From: Alteripontixanthobacter sp.
Lineage (GTDB): Bacteria; Pseudomonadota; Alphaproteobacteria; Sphingomonadales; Sphingomonadaceae
Direction of reading: 5' to 3'
Assembly (NCBI GenBank): GCA_039968605.1
Contig: JBDVPM010000008.1
Location: 1,912,968-1,976,967 of the forward strand
Length of the DNA stretch: 64,000 nt
Shown here: piece after piece, positions 18,252-26,008 of the stretch
Position numbering within the stretch: position 1 is the stretch's first letter
Layout: each line of letters begins with the position of its first letter
The notes under the pieces: generated by a model
What the model was told of the DNA's origin: nothing
Databases searched by the model: none
The model's input: the letters and a program-made list of their open reading frames with translations, nothing else
Made by a program: the position numbers and the translations under genes

Positions 18252-19221
18252 TATCGATGGCGCCTATTATTTCCTGACCGTGCTCGCCCCGATCCGCGAC
18301 ACGGCCAAGGGCGGGACGATCAACCAGCAAACCGCCCCGATGATCCAGCTGCGCGATTATCTGGCGAAGATGCCCACCGCCATGCAGACCCCGGCCAGCA
18401 CCGCCAGCGGCAAAAACAGCCCGTTCGCGCGCAGCGACATGACTCATTTCGCCCGGCTTTCGGTGGTCTCGCAGCTTGGCTTCAACGGGACCGAGGCTGC
18501 CGATCCGGTGCTGTCGTCGATCGGTATCGCCGAACCGAGCGTGCGGCATGACGATCTGAAGAACCATTACTTGCTGTTCGCTGCCGAATTCGACGCGCCG
18601 AGCGGCTCGCGGGAGCGCGACCGGGCCGTTTATCTGCGCGATCTGTGGGACCGGATGGAGCCTGAATTGCGAAATATCTTCGGCCATTGCGTCGGCTTCG
18701 ACGAAGTCGAGACGGCAGCCGATTTCATCACCTATATCAAGCGCTGCGAGATCGACACGACCATGCCGTTCAACATGTATTGGGACCGGCCGCCCGAATT
18801 GCCGACGCTGAACCAGACCGGCCTGCTGATCCGCGTGGCTGGCGCTGCCATCGCAGCGGGCGGCGGGGTCTGGGCGCTGCTGCGGTTGCTGATCGAGGCG
18901 CCGCAATGGCTGGCAATTACGCTGGCGGTGTTCGCCGCAGTAATTGCGGCGGTCTGGGCGCTGGCCGCGATTTTGAAACATGCCGGCGACCGGCCCTTTC
19001 CCCGATCGCCCGATGGCAGCCTGCCCGACATATTGAAGGCCATGCATATCCAGCAGGAACTGTCCGATTTCGCGTGTCAGGCGCAGCACGCTACTCCCGA
19101 TACGCTGCACCGGGTCTTCGGCGATTTCCTGAAAGAGGTGAAACCATCCGAGCCCTTCCCGCGCCAACCGCCGGGACAGGTCTACGCGTCCGACAACGCC
19201 AAGATGGGGCCCGATCAATGA
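18244..19221 (+). CDS. Unknown membrane-associated protein, second gene of DyP cluster
   Basis: A protein of 325 residues from a GTG start at 18244. That start is supported by AGGAGG at 18229-18234, nine bases upstream, and by the sequence VASIDGAYYFLTVLAPIRD, which looks like a true N-terminus. An in-frame ATG at 18181 lies inside the previous gene and is less likely. Residues about 1-190 are soluble; two adjacent hydrophobic helices (about 196-245) follow, then a cytoplasmic-type tail. I do not recognise a family. Its early FLTVLAPIRD and HFARLSVV segments are reminiscent of a ferredoxin-like fold as in DyP peroxidases, which is speculative. Its TGA overlaps the DyP ATG (ATGA). Confidence 0.7.
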   Translation: MASIDGAYYFLTVLAPIRDTAKGGTINQQTAPMIQLRDYLAKMPTAMQTPASTASGKNSPFARSDMTHFARLSVVSQLGFNGTEAADPVLSSIGIAEPSVRHDDLKNHYLLFAAEFDAPSGSRERDRAVYLRDLWDRMEPELRNIFGHCVGFDEVETAADFITYIKRCEIDTTMPFNMYWDRPPELPTLNQTGLLIRVAGAAIAAGGGVWALLRLLIEAPQWLAITLAVFAAVIAAVWALAAILKHAGDRPFPRSPDGSLPDILKAMHIQQELSDFACQAQHATPDTLHRVFGDFLKEVKPSEPFPRQPPGQVYASDNAKMGPDQ

Positions 19222-20855
19222 CCCATGCGAACACTTCGACGGGCGACCGGCTGGATTTGGCCGATATCCAGGGCAACATCCTGACCGCCTATGGCAAGCA
19301 GGGCTTTCCCAAGGGCCGTTTCATCACTCTGCATGTCTCCAATCCAGAGGCTGGGCGCGCTTTTCTGCGCAAGATCTATCCGAAGATCACCACCGCATTG
19401 CGCTGGCCATCCACCAAGGACAGCGCCCCGCCGCCCACCGCTGCCTTCGATGGAAAAGTGCCCCAGAGGCCGCATTGCACGCTCAATCTGGCCTTTACTT
19501 TCTGGGGCCTGTTCGCGCTGAAAGTTCCGCTGCGCACGCTGGACGGAATGCCCAACGAATTCGTGGACGGAATGCGGGCACGCGCGCGTATCCTGGGGGA
19601 CAATTTGCCCGAGGGTGCGCTGGAAAACTGGGACGATGTCTGGGCGCATGAGAACGAGCCGATGGCTGGCCGCGCGGTCCACATCCTGGTGACGCTGAAT
19701 GCCGATATGGACCCAGCCACCGGTGAGCCAGTTCCTGCGCTGGAAGAAATGACCGACCATATCCGGAGCGCCTGCGAGGAAAGCGATGGCGGTGTCTCCA
19801 TTCTGCCCGGACACGGCCCAACCGGCGAAGAATTCCAGGATCTCAGCGCGGTGCTCGACTGGAACGATCAGCTGGGCCGCTATGTCCCGACCGCGCGCGA
19901 ACATTTCGGCTTTTTCGACGGGATCGGCGATCCGGTTTTCGAAGGGCAATATCCCGAAGACACCGAAAATGGCCGCGTCCACGGCAATGGCAAGCTGTCC
20001 TATAATTCGAAAGGCGAGGAAGAATGGAAGCCGCTGAAAACGGGTGAATTTCTGCTTGGCTACCGCGACGAAGCTTCCGAATTGCCGGTTGCCGCATCGC
20101 CCCATCTGTTCAGCCGCAACGGCACCTTCATGGCCTATCGCAAGCTGCACGAAAACGTCGATGCTTTCGACGATTATCTCGATCAGAATGCCGCGGAATT
20201 CGGCCGGGTCTACGGGATCGACGACGAGGCCAAAGCCAAGGCGACGCTGATAGCAAAATTTGCGGGCCGGTGGAGCGACGGCGTGCCGCTTTCGCTTGCG
20301 CCGACCTATGCCGACTGGGAAGAATTCAACCGCACCAATACCGATGCAATGGCACGCTACGGCTTGCTGTCCAAATTCACTTTCAAGGATGACAAGGACG
20401 GGATCAAATGTCCCGCCAGTTCGCACATCCGGCGGGTCAATCCGCGCAATGCGCTTGGCCCCAGGGAAAACGACGGGTCCATCCTGACCAATCGTCGCCG
20501 CATATTGCGGCGCGGATTGCCCTATAGCGAACCTGCGACAGGCGGTGGCGAGGACAAGGGCATCATCATGCTGGTTTGCTGCGCCAGCCTGCAACGACAG
20601 TTCGAATTCGTGCAGCAGCAATGGCTGAATTACGGGATGGATAACGATGCCGGCAACGATACCTGCCCGCTGCTGGGCGTGCGGCCCGATGGCAAGGTGA
20701 AGTTCGTCATCCCGGGCGATAGCGACAAGGGCCAGCCGCCCTTTTTCTGCAGCAACCTGCCGCAATTCGTGGAAACGCGAGGCGGGGCGTATTTCTTCGT
20801 TCCGAGTATGAGCGCGATCAAGATGATGGCGCTGGGGATGATCGACCCGACCTAA
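19218..20855 (+). CDS. DyP-type haem peroxidase
   Basis: A protein of 545 residues with the DyP signature GFFDG at 221-225, whose Asp acts in peroxide activation. The likely proximal haem ligand is H393 in CPASSHIRRVNPR, and RILRRGLPY (about 419-426) carries the candidate distal Arg. The protein is much longer than the 300-residue class A/B enzymes, as in the large class C/D type. There is no Tat or Sec signal, so it is cytoplasmic unless carried by the membrane-associated partner. It oxidises organic substrates with H2O2 or a hydroperoxide. The start is fixed by the ATGA overlap with the preceding gene. It is convergent with the P450 gene, five bases between the stops. Confidence 0.93.
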   Translation: MTHANTSTGDRLDLADIQGNILTAYGKQGFPKGRFITLHVSNPEAGRAFLRKIYPKITTALRWPSTKDSAPPPTAAFDGKVPQRPHCTLNLAFTFWGLFALKVPLRTLDGMPNEFVDGMRARARILGDNLPEGALENWDDVWAHENEPMAGRAVHILVTLNADMDPATGEPVPALEEMTDHIRSACEESDGGVSILPGHGPTGEEFQDLSAVLDWNDQLGRYVPTAREHFGFFDGIGDPVFEGQYPEDTENGRVHGNGKLSYNSKGEEEWKPLKTGEFLLGYRDEASELPVAASPHLFSRNGTFMAYRKLHENVDAFDDYLDQNAAEFGRVYGIDDEAKAKATLIAKFAGRWSDGVPLSLAPTYADWEEFNRTNTDAMARYGLLSKFTFKDDKDGIKCPASSHIRRVNPRNALGPRENDGSILTNRRRILRRGLPYSEPATGGGEDKGIIMLVCCASLQRQFEFVQQQWLNYGMDNDAGNDTCPLLGVRPDGKVKFVIPGDSDKGQPPFFCSNLPQFVETRGGAYFFVPSMSAIKMMALGMIDPT

Positions 20856-20860
20856 CCCGC

Positions 20861-22270
20861 CTAGAGATCGTAGAGCACTTCCAGATCGGAAGGGAACGGC
20901 CCGAATTTCTTCAACTTGCCCGCCGCGCCCGGCGCACGGCGGATATTGTCGCATTTCAGCAATGGCTTGAGAGTCTGAGTTACCTGCGCATAGGCGAGCG
21001 GCGCACCGATGCACCAATGCAGACCGAACCCCATAAGCATATAGTCCGACTTGGGCCGATCCGAGTCGAAGCGCATCGGATCTTTCACCTGCCTTGGATC
21101 GAACATCGCCGACTGGGTGGAAACCATCAGCTTGGTGCCCTTGGGGAAGGTCTTTTCCCTGCGCGTGCCCGCCGCAATGGTCACGTCCCGCTCGCACACG
21201 CGAAACGGTCCGGGATTGAGCGGGTAGAAACGCATCGCCTCGAACAGGATCCGCTTGAGCAGATCGTCGTCGTCCGCGCGGGCGGCGGCCTGCGCGCGGG
21301 CCATCCATTCAGGCTTGTCCAGCAGCATTTCGATCATGTGCCCGGCAGCCATCGTATTGGTCGGCACGAAGCCGGTTATCATGCCCACCAGCACCGCCCG
21401 GATGATCGCATCGGTCATCCGTTCCTCACCCCCGCGCTGCAGCTTTACCAGCCGCACCGCGATAGTATCCGGCGCATTGCCCGCCGCGACCGCCTCATGC
21501 GCGCGCGCAATCGCGGCATCGACCAGGGGCCGCACCCGTTCCCCGGCAGCAAGCGCCATTTCGCGCAGCACCGGATTGTCCGTCGGGTCGCCGAACATGA
21601 AACTGCTCATGGCGATGGTCCATTGACCGAAGGCAAATTCGTCGGGAACGCTCACCCCGTAATATCGCTCGCAAATACGCGTCGGCACCAGGGTGATCAG
21701 GTCGCCGATCACATCGATCCGGCCCCGGCCCTGCTCGAGCAATGCCTCGGCTTCCTCCAGCGCGATCGGGCCGACATATTTCGCATTGTCGGAGAGCGGG
21801 AAGACATCGGTCGTGGCCTGGTGCAGCCAGCGATAATCGGGGCTGTCCTTCATGCCGAGCAGGAAGTTCGGCCCGTCGTTCAGCACTTCTATCTTCTCGC
21901 CGAACGGCACCGCCACGCCGCTGTCATTCTGCAACGCCTCGGCCACATCTTCGTACCGCATTACCGCGCCCCAGCCCTTGAACAGCGGCAGTGGAACATA
22001 GCGGCGCAGGAATGCCATTATCCCGAATGGATGGCGCAATATCTTGTCGGTAAGCCAAGCGCCGAACCCACCGGTTTCCAGCAGCCGCGGATCGAAGGGT
22101 CGCTGCGCCCCGAGCTCTTCATGAGCGGGGGTAGGAGTGCTGGCCGCTGCTGCCTCGCTGCCCGCCACCGCATCTGGCGCTGTACCGGGCGCGGTGGCCT
22201 TCGCCGCCGCATCCGTCATCGTCGACGCCTTGGGCGCTTTCGGCCCCGCTATGAATGCTGCACTTCCCAT
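20861..22270 (-). CDS. Cytochrome P450 with atypical I-helix
   Basis: A protein of 469 residues with an Ala/Pro-rich leader of about 50 residues without a clear targeting signal. The K-helix ExxR is EAMR at 344-347, and the haem-thiolate loop is FGLHWCIG with C420 as ligand. In the I-helix, where most monooxygenases have (A/G)Gx(D/E)T, it reads GFVPT (300-304): the acid is Pro and the second Gly is Phe. In the peroxygenase CYP152A1 the same place holds Arg-Pro, so use of peroxide rather than O2 plus redox partners is possible; no ferredoxin or reductase gene is adjacent. It lies 44 bases downstream of the cyclase gene on the same strand and is probably co-transcribed with it. Confidence 0.9.
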   Translation of the reverse strand: MGSAAFIAGPKAPKASTMTDAAAKATAPGTAPDAVAGSEAAAASTPTPAHEELGAQRPFDPRLLETGGFGAWLTDKILRHPFGIMAFLRRYVPLPLFKGWGAVMRYEDVAEALQNDSGVAVPFGEKIEVLNDGPNFLLGMKDSPDYRWLHQATTDVFPLSDNAKYVGPIALEEAEALLEQGRGRIDVIGDLITLVPTRICERYYGVSVPDEFAFGQWTIAMSSFMFGDPTDNPVLREMALAAGERVRPLVDAAIARAHEAVAAGNAPDTIAVRLVKLQRGGEERMTDAIIRAVLVGMITGFVPTNTMAAGHMIEMLLDKPEWMARAQAAARADDDDLLKRILFEAMRFYPLNPGPFRVCERDVTIAAGTRREKTFPKGTKLMVSTQSAMFDPRQVKDPMRFDSDRPKSDYMLMGFGLHWCIGAPLAYAQVTQTLKPLLKCDNIRRAPGAAGKLKKFGPFPSDLEVLYDL

Positions 22271-22314
22271 ACGAGCCCCCCGGTAATATCCAAGACTGCC
22301 GACCCGTATATATT

Positions 22315-25300
22315 CTATCGCTTTTGCGCGACCTTATCGTTCAGTCCGTAGCGCAACCATAGGGCCTCGTTCAACTCCGCACAGTGCAAAGCGTCCTGCC
22401 GATCGCAAATTTCCTGCGCACGCTCTGCGGCAGAGCGCGCGGCATCGGGATCGCCCAACTGGTCCAGCAACACCGCGCGCAAGCCGAAATATTCGCCCAT
22501 CTGGTGATGCATTTCATATTGATGCGAGGTCGCGATGGTCCAGTCGTTCACCTCGCGCGCCTGGTCCAGTTCACCTGCCTGCAAATGCGCCAGCGCCTGC
22601 CAATGCATATAAGTCGGCTGGTACAGAATGCTGCCGGTCTTGCGATACTCGGTCATGCCCAGCGCGATGGTCTCGGCCGCCTTGGGTTGCTGGGTGAGAA
22701 CCTGGTGGAGCCCCTGGAATATCCGGGCGGTGGCCATAAAATACCAGATGTCGAATTCTTCGCAGAGTGCGAAGGTCGTGTCGAAAAAGTCCTCTATACC
22801 GTCCAGTTCGCGCAGCAGCAGCCTGGTGTAAAGATGGCCGATATTGGCAAAGGCCAGCGTGTAGGGCTGGCCCATGTCCTCCGCCCGCTCCAGCGCGACA
22901 CGCGCCAGTTCGCCGCCCTCGTTCTTCTCGCCCAGAAAGATCAGCGACCAGGATCTGTAGATCTGCATGGCCGCCTGAATATCGTCCACCACGATACGGC
23001 GAACCGCTGTCAGATCGGTATTCTCAAGCAGTTGCAGCCCCTTGCCAAGATCCTCTGCCGATTGTCGGTATTCGCCCAGCGGGAAGCTTGCGATGCCCCG
23101 GCTGCGATGGCCGATCACCGCCCAGACATCGTCCCCATCTTCCTTGGCGAGCGCCAGCATTTCAGCGGAGCGGTTGCGGGCCGAAACCATCCTGCTGTGC
23201 TGCAGATCATGCGCCTGCAAGCCATGCAATGCGGCCAGCATCTGCCTGCGGTCGCCGACTTGCTCGGCCAAGTCCTTCGCCCGGGCGAATGTGGCGCCGA
23301 TCTGTTCGCTCGCATGGCCGTACCGGGCGAGCAGCACGCGGCCGAGCGTCAGTTGCAGGTCCAGTTCTCCGCGAAGACGGTCCTCGCGGTCGGGTATCTC
23401 GGCGACCAGATCGAGCCCGCAGTGCAAGCGGGCCTCGGCTTCCGGCATGGTCGATTGCGCCAGCGCCTGCAGGCCCGCCTGATGCCAGTAATGCACCGCT
23501 TTGGCGATTTCGCCAGCCTCGTGCGCATAATGGGCCAGCCGCTCCGGTTCCGTCGCGGAACCGTGGTCGGCCTGCCGCTCCAGTTCGCTCAACAGTCCCG
23601 CATTCAGCTTCCGGCGATCCTGGCGAACCAATGTGGAATAGGCGAATTCCTGAATTACGACGTGGCGAAACAGATACGCTCCGCTATCTGCATCGCCGAC
23701 CCGCTGGACCAGCCCGGCTGCCTGTAATTTTGCACAGCCATCATCCACCAGAGCGCCTCCGCCCGATCCGGTTGCGGTCAGCAATCTTTTCAGGAGATCG
23801 GCGGAAAACAGGCGTCCGATCACGGCGGCAACCTGAGCGATCCGCTTGGCCGGCCCAAGTGCATCGAGGCGCGCCAGCAGCGAATCCTGCAAGGTTTCGG
23901 GCAGAGAGAAATTTTCCGACAGCTCGATAGCGCCGCTGCCGGTGCCGTTCGCCTGTCCCTTGACCAAGGCTTGCTTGTCCAGAACCGCGCGGGTCAATTC
24001 TTCGATGAACAGGGGTACGCCGCCGGCCCGCTCGCTGATCGCCTTCACCAGAGTAGGTGCCGCCGGTCCGCCCAGTATCTGTTCGATCAGCGCGCTGGCA
24101 TCGTCCGGCGCGAATGGTTCCAGATTGAGCGCAGTCGCCCTCTCGATGCCGATTTCCGCACCCGGATGTTCGGGCCGGGCGGTCAGGATCACCAGCGTAC
24201 GCTCGATCGGGCGGCCCGAGAGGATGCGTTCGATCAGCACCAACGAGGTAGGATCGGCCCAGTGCAGATCTTCGAACAGCAGGATCAAAGGTTCGACTCG
24301 GGATCGCACGGCCAACTGGTCGATTACCGCATCGATCGTCGCATCGAGCAGCTGCGCGGCCGTCAGATCGGCCAGATCGCCGGTCAGTGGGATATCCTGC
24401 CCCAGCAGCCGGCCGATCAGGGCAAAGTCCCTGTCCGATGTGTTCGGCGCGAGCACCGCGCGCATGATGTCGGGCGCGATCGGGCCGGTGCCCTCCGCCC
24501 GGTAGCGAACATCGATCTGCGCAACCCGGCGGCGCATATAGGCTATGAAGGGATGCAGCGCGGTGCGCTGTCCGTGCGGAGTGCAGAATACGGTCATCCG
24601 GCCCGCGCCCTCCCGACCTTTTTCCCGCGTGAATTCCAGTGCAAAGCGCGATTTGCCGATACCTGCCTCGGCTGTGATCAAAACTGTCTTGCCGGTTCCG
24701 CCATCCTTCAGAGATTGGCGCCAGGCATCGTCCAGCTGTCGACGTTCCGTTTCACGCCCGATCAAACCGGTCGATCGGCCATGTAACGCCTCGAAACGGT
24801 CGAGACTGGATCGGCCGATTACGCGAAAACCCAGCGCACCGCCCTCGATACCCTTGGCTTCCAGGCTGCCGAGATCTTCCAGTTCGAACAACCGGCCGAC
24901 AAGCTTGCGAGTGGTATCGGAGATTACCGTCTGCCCCGGATTGGCCAGGCCCTGAAGGCGGGCGGCCAAGCTGGTGACCGCACCGACCGCGCTATTGCCG
25001 GTATCGCCATCTTCGATCCGTCCGACCACGCCGGTTCCCGTGGCAATGCCAACCCTGGCCTGCGCCTTGCGGCCATCCGGCAGGGTCAGCTTGGCTACCA
25101 CCCGGGTCAGCGCCAAACCGGCTCGCACCGCGCTTTCGGCCGCGTTCTCACGCGCGACGGGGTAGCCGAAATAGACGATTCCGCCATCGCCGACATGGGC
25201 GCCGACATATGCCTGAAAGGGCCTGACCGCCTCGGCCGCGGTTTCGTGGAATGCGTGGATCGCTTCGCGGAAATCTTCTGGATCGCAGGCGTTGGACAGG

Positions 25301-25449
25301 TTGGTCGAACCGACCAGATCGTAAAAAAGTACGGTTATCTGGCGCCGCTCCACCGGGTTGCCCGGTGCAGCGGCGGTTAGCCGGGTTCCGCAATCGCTGC
25401 AGAATTTATGCCCCCGGGAACGTTGCTCTTCGCATAATGCGCACCCCAT
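22315..25449 (-). CDS. Zinc-ribbon class III nucleotide cyclase / AAA ATPase / TPR protein
   Basis: A protein of 1044 residues. A zinc ribbon (C3, C6, C17, C20) is followed by a class III cyclase domain (about 34-190) with metal-binding D44 in FYDLVGST and D88 in HVGDGG. Then comes an AAA_16/STAND-like ATPase with Walker A EAGIGKS (261-267), and a long helical TPR-like C-terminal half. At the place of the transition-state Asn (usually VNLAARL) it has S160 in TSLAARL, although R164 is kept, so full activity is not certain. The layout suggests a stimulus-gated soluble cyclase. It shares a strand with the P450 gene and lies near a Crp/Fnr gene that keeps cAMP contacts. Confidence 0.9.
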   Translation of the reverse strand: MGCALCEEQRSRGHKFCSDCGTRLTAAAPGNPVERRQITVLFYDLVGSTNLSNACDPEDFREAIHAFHETAAEAVRPFQAYVGAHVGDGGIVYFGYPVARENAAESAVRAGLALTRVVAKLTLPDGRKAQARVGIATGTGVVGRIEDGDTGNSAVGAVTSLAARLQGLANPGQTVISDTTRKLVGRLFELEDLGSLEAKGIEGGALGFRVIGRSSLDRFEALHGRSTGLIGRETERRQLDDAWRQSLKDGGTGKTVLITAEAGIGKSRFALEFTREKGREGAGRMTVFCTPHGQRTALHPFIAYMRRRVAQIDVRYRAEGTGPIAPDIMRAVLAPNTSDRDFALIGRLLGQDIPLTGDLADLTAAQLLDATIDAVIDQLAVRSRVEPLILLFEDLHWADPTSLVLIERILSGRPIERTLVILTARPEHPGAEIGIERATALNLEPFAPDDASALIEQILGGPAAPTLVKAISERAGGVPLFIEELTRAVLDKQALVKGQANGTGSGAIELSENFSLPETLQDSLLARLDALGPAKRIAQVAAVIGRLFSADLLKRLLTATGSGGGALVDDGCAKLQAAGLVQRVGDADSGAYLFRHVVIQEFAYSTLVRQDRRKLNAGLLSELERQADHGSATEPERLAHYAHEAGEIAKAVHYWHQAGLQALAQSTMPEAEARLHCGLDLVAEIPDREDRLRGELDLQLTLGRVLLARYGHASEQIGATFARAKDLAEQVGDRRQMLAALHGLQAHDLQHSRMVSARNRSAEMLALAKEDGDDVWAVIGHRSRGIASFPLGEYRQSAEDLGKGLQLLENTDLTAVRRIVVDDIQAAMQIYRSWSLIFLGEKNEGGELARVALERAEDMGQPYTLAFANIGHLYTRLLLRELDGIEDFFDTTFALCEEFDIWYFMATARIFQGLHQVLTQQPKAAETIALGMTEYRKTGSILYQPTYMHWQALAHLQAGELDQAREVNDWTIATSHQYEMHHQMGEYFGLRAVLLDQLGDPDAARSAAERAQEICDRQDALHCAELNEALWLRYGLNDKVAQKR

Positions 25450-25690
25450 AATCCCTTCCTTAAGCGAACCGTGCAGCGACGCAATTGCTCAAAATAAGTC
25501 CCGCAACTCCGGTTTTTGTTTTGTCGTAAATTCAGTTAGTTAACAATCTGGCCAAAAAAATACCACCGCGTGACGAAATACACATCGCGAATCCCCTGTG
25601 CAATCTAGACAGAATCACAGAACCGGGCCGATGCCTGGAAATCGAAATTACAAGCGGCCACCCCCAGGCCGCACAGTGAAAGCAAGCCCT

Positions 25691-25801
25691 ATGATCGCAA
25701 TATACGCCTCACTCGCCGCGATGATCGTCATCGTTGGGGTATTGGTCAGCAAGCTGGATGACGGGCCCGATCCGCTCGACCAGAACACTCTGCGCCGCTG
25801 A
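25691..25801 (+). CDS. Small single-pass membrane protein (36 aa)
   Basis: A short ORF encoding MIAIYASLAAMIVIVGVLVS followed by a charged 16-residue tail, that is, one membrane helix with a polar C-terminus. The ribosome binding site is weak (GAAAGC). Its stop TGA is part of TGAAGGAG, which is the ribosome binding site of the next small ORF, a coupling that supports both being real. The function is unknown. It lies at the end of a 241-base AT-richer intergenic region (25450-25690) that holds the cyclase promoter on the other strand. Confidence 0.5.
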   Translation: MIAIYASLAAMIVIVGVLVSKLDDGPDPLDQNTLRR

Positions 25802-25814
25802 AGGAGACCATGAC

Positions 25815-25949
25815 ATGATCCTCAGGGAATGGGTAAAGTCCCGCGCCGAAAACCCCGCCGGTCCGCGCGTCGATCCGGTAAGGCAGCGCGCGATGGAACC
25901 GCGCAGCGATCCTTATTCGCGCCTGATCGAAACCGCGGCAAACCACTAG
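25815..25949 (+). CDS. Small basic hypothetical protein (44 aa)
   Basis: A short ORF preceded by AAGGAG (25801-25806) nine bases upstream. The product is hydrophilic and Arg/Pro-rich (MILREWVKSRAENPAGPRVD) with no recognisable domain. An in-frame start further up (25734) would overlap the preceding small ORF and lacks a ribosome binding site. It lies 59 bases upstream of the sulfoquinovosidase ATG and may be in the same transcript. Conservation in relatives would decide whether it is real. Confidence 0.4.
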   Translation: MILREWVKSRAENPAGPRVDPVRQRAMEPRSDPYSRLIETAANH

Positions 25950-26008
25950 GTCGGCCCACTTGCGATCGGACTCTATCGCAGGCCGCGCGCTTCTTATAAG
26001 GCGCGGCG

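Noticed and set aside
19215-21308. 697-codon minus-strand frame across the DyP/P450 junction
   Set aside because: It covers the DyP gene antisense and part of the P450 in another frame. The P450 and DyP motifs are unambiguous in their own frames.
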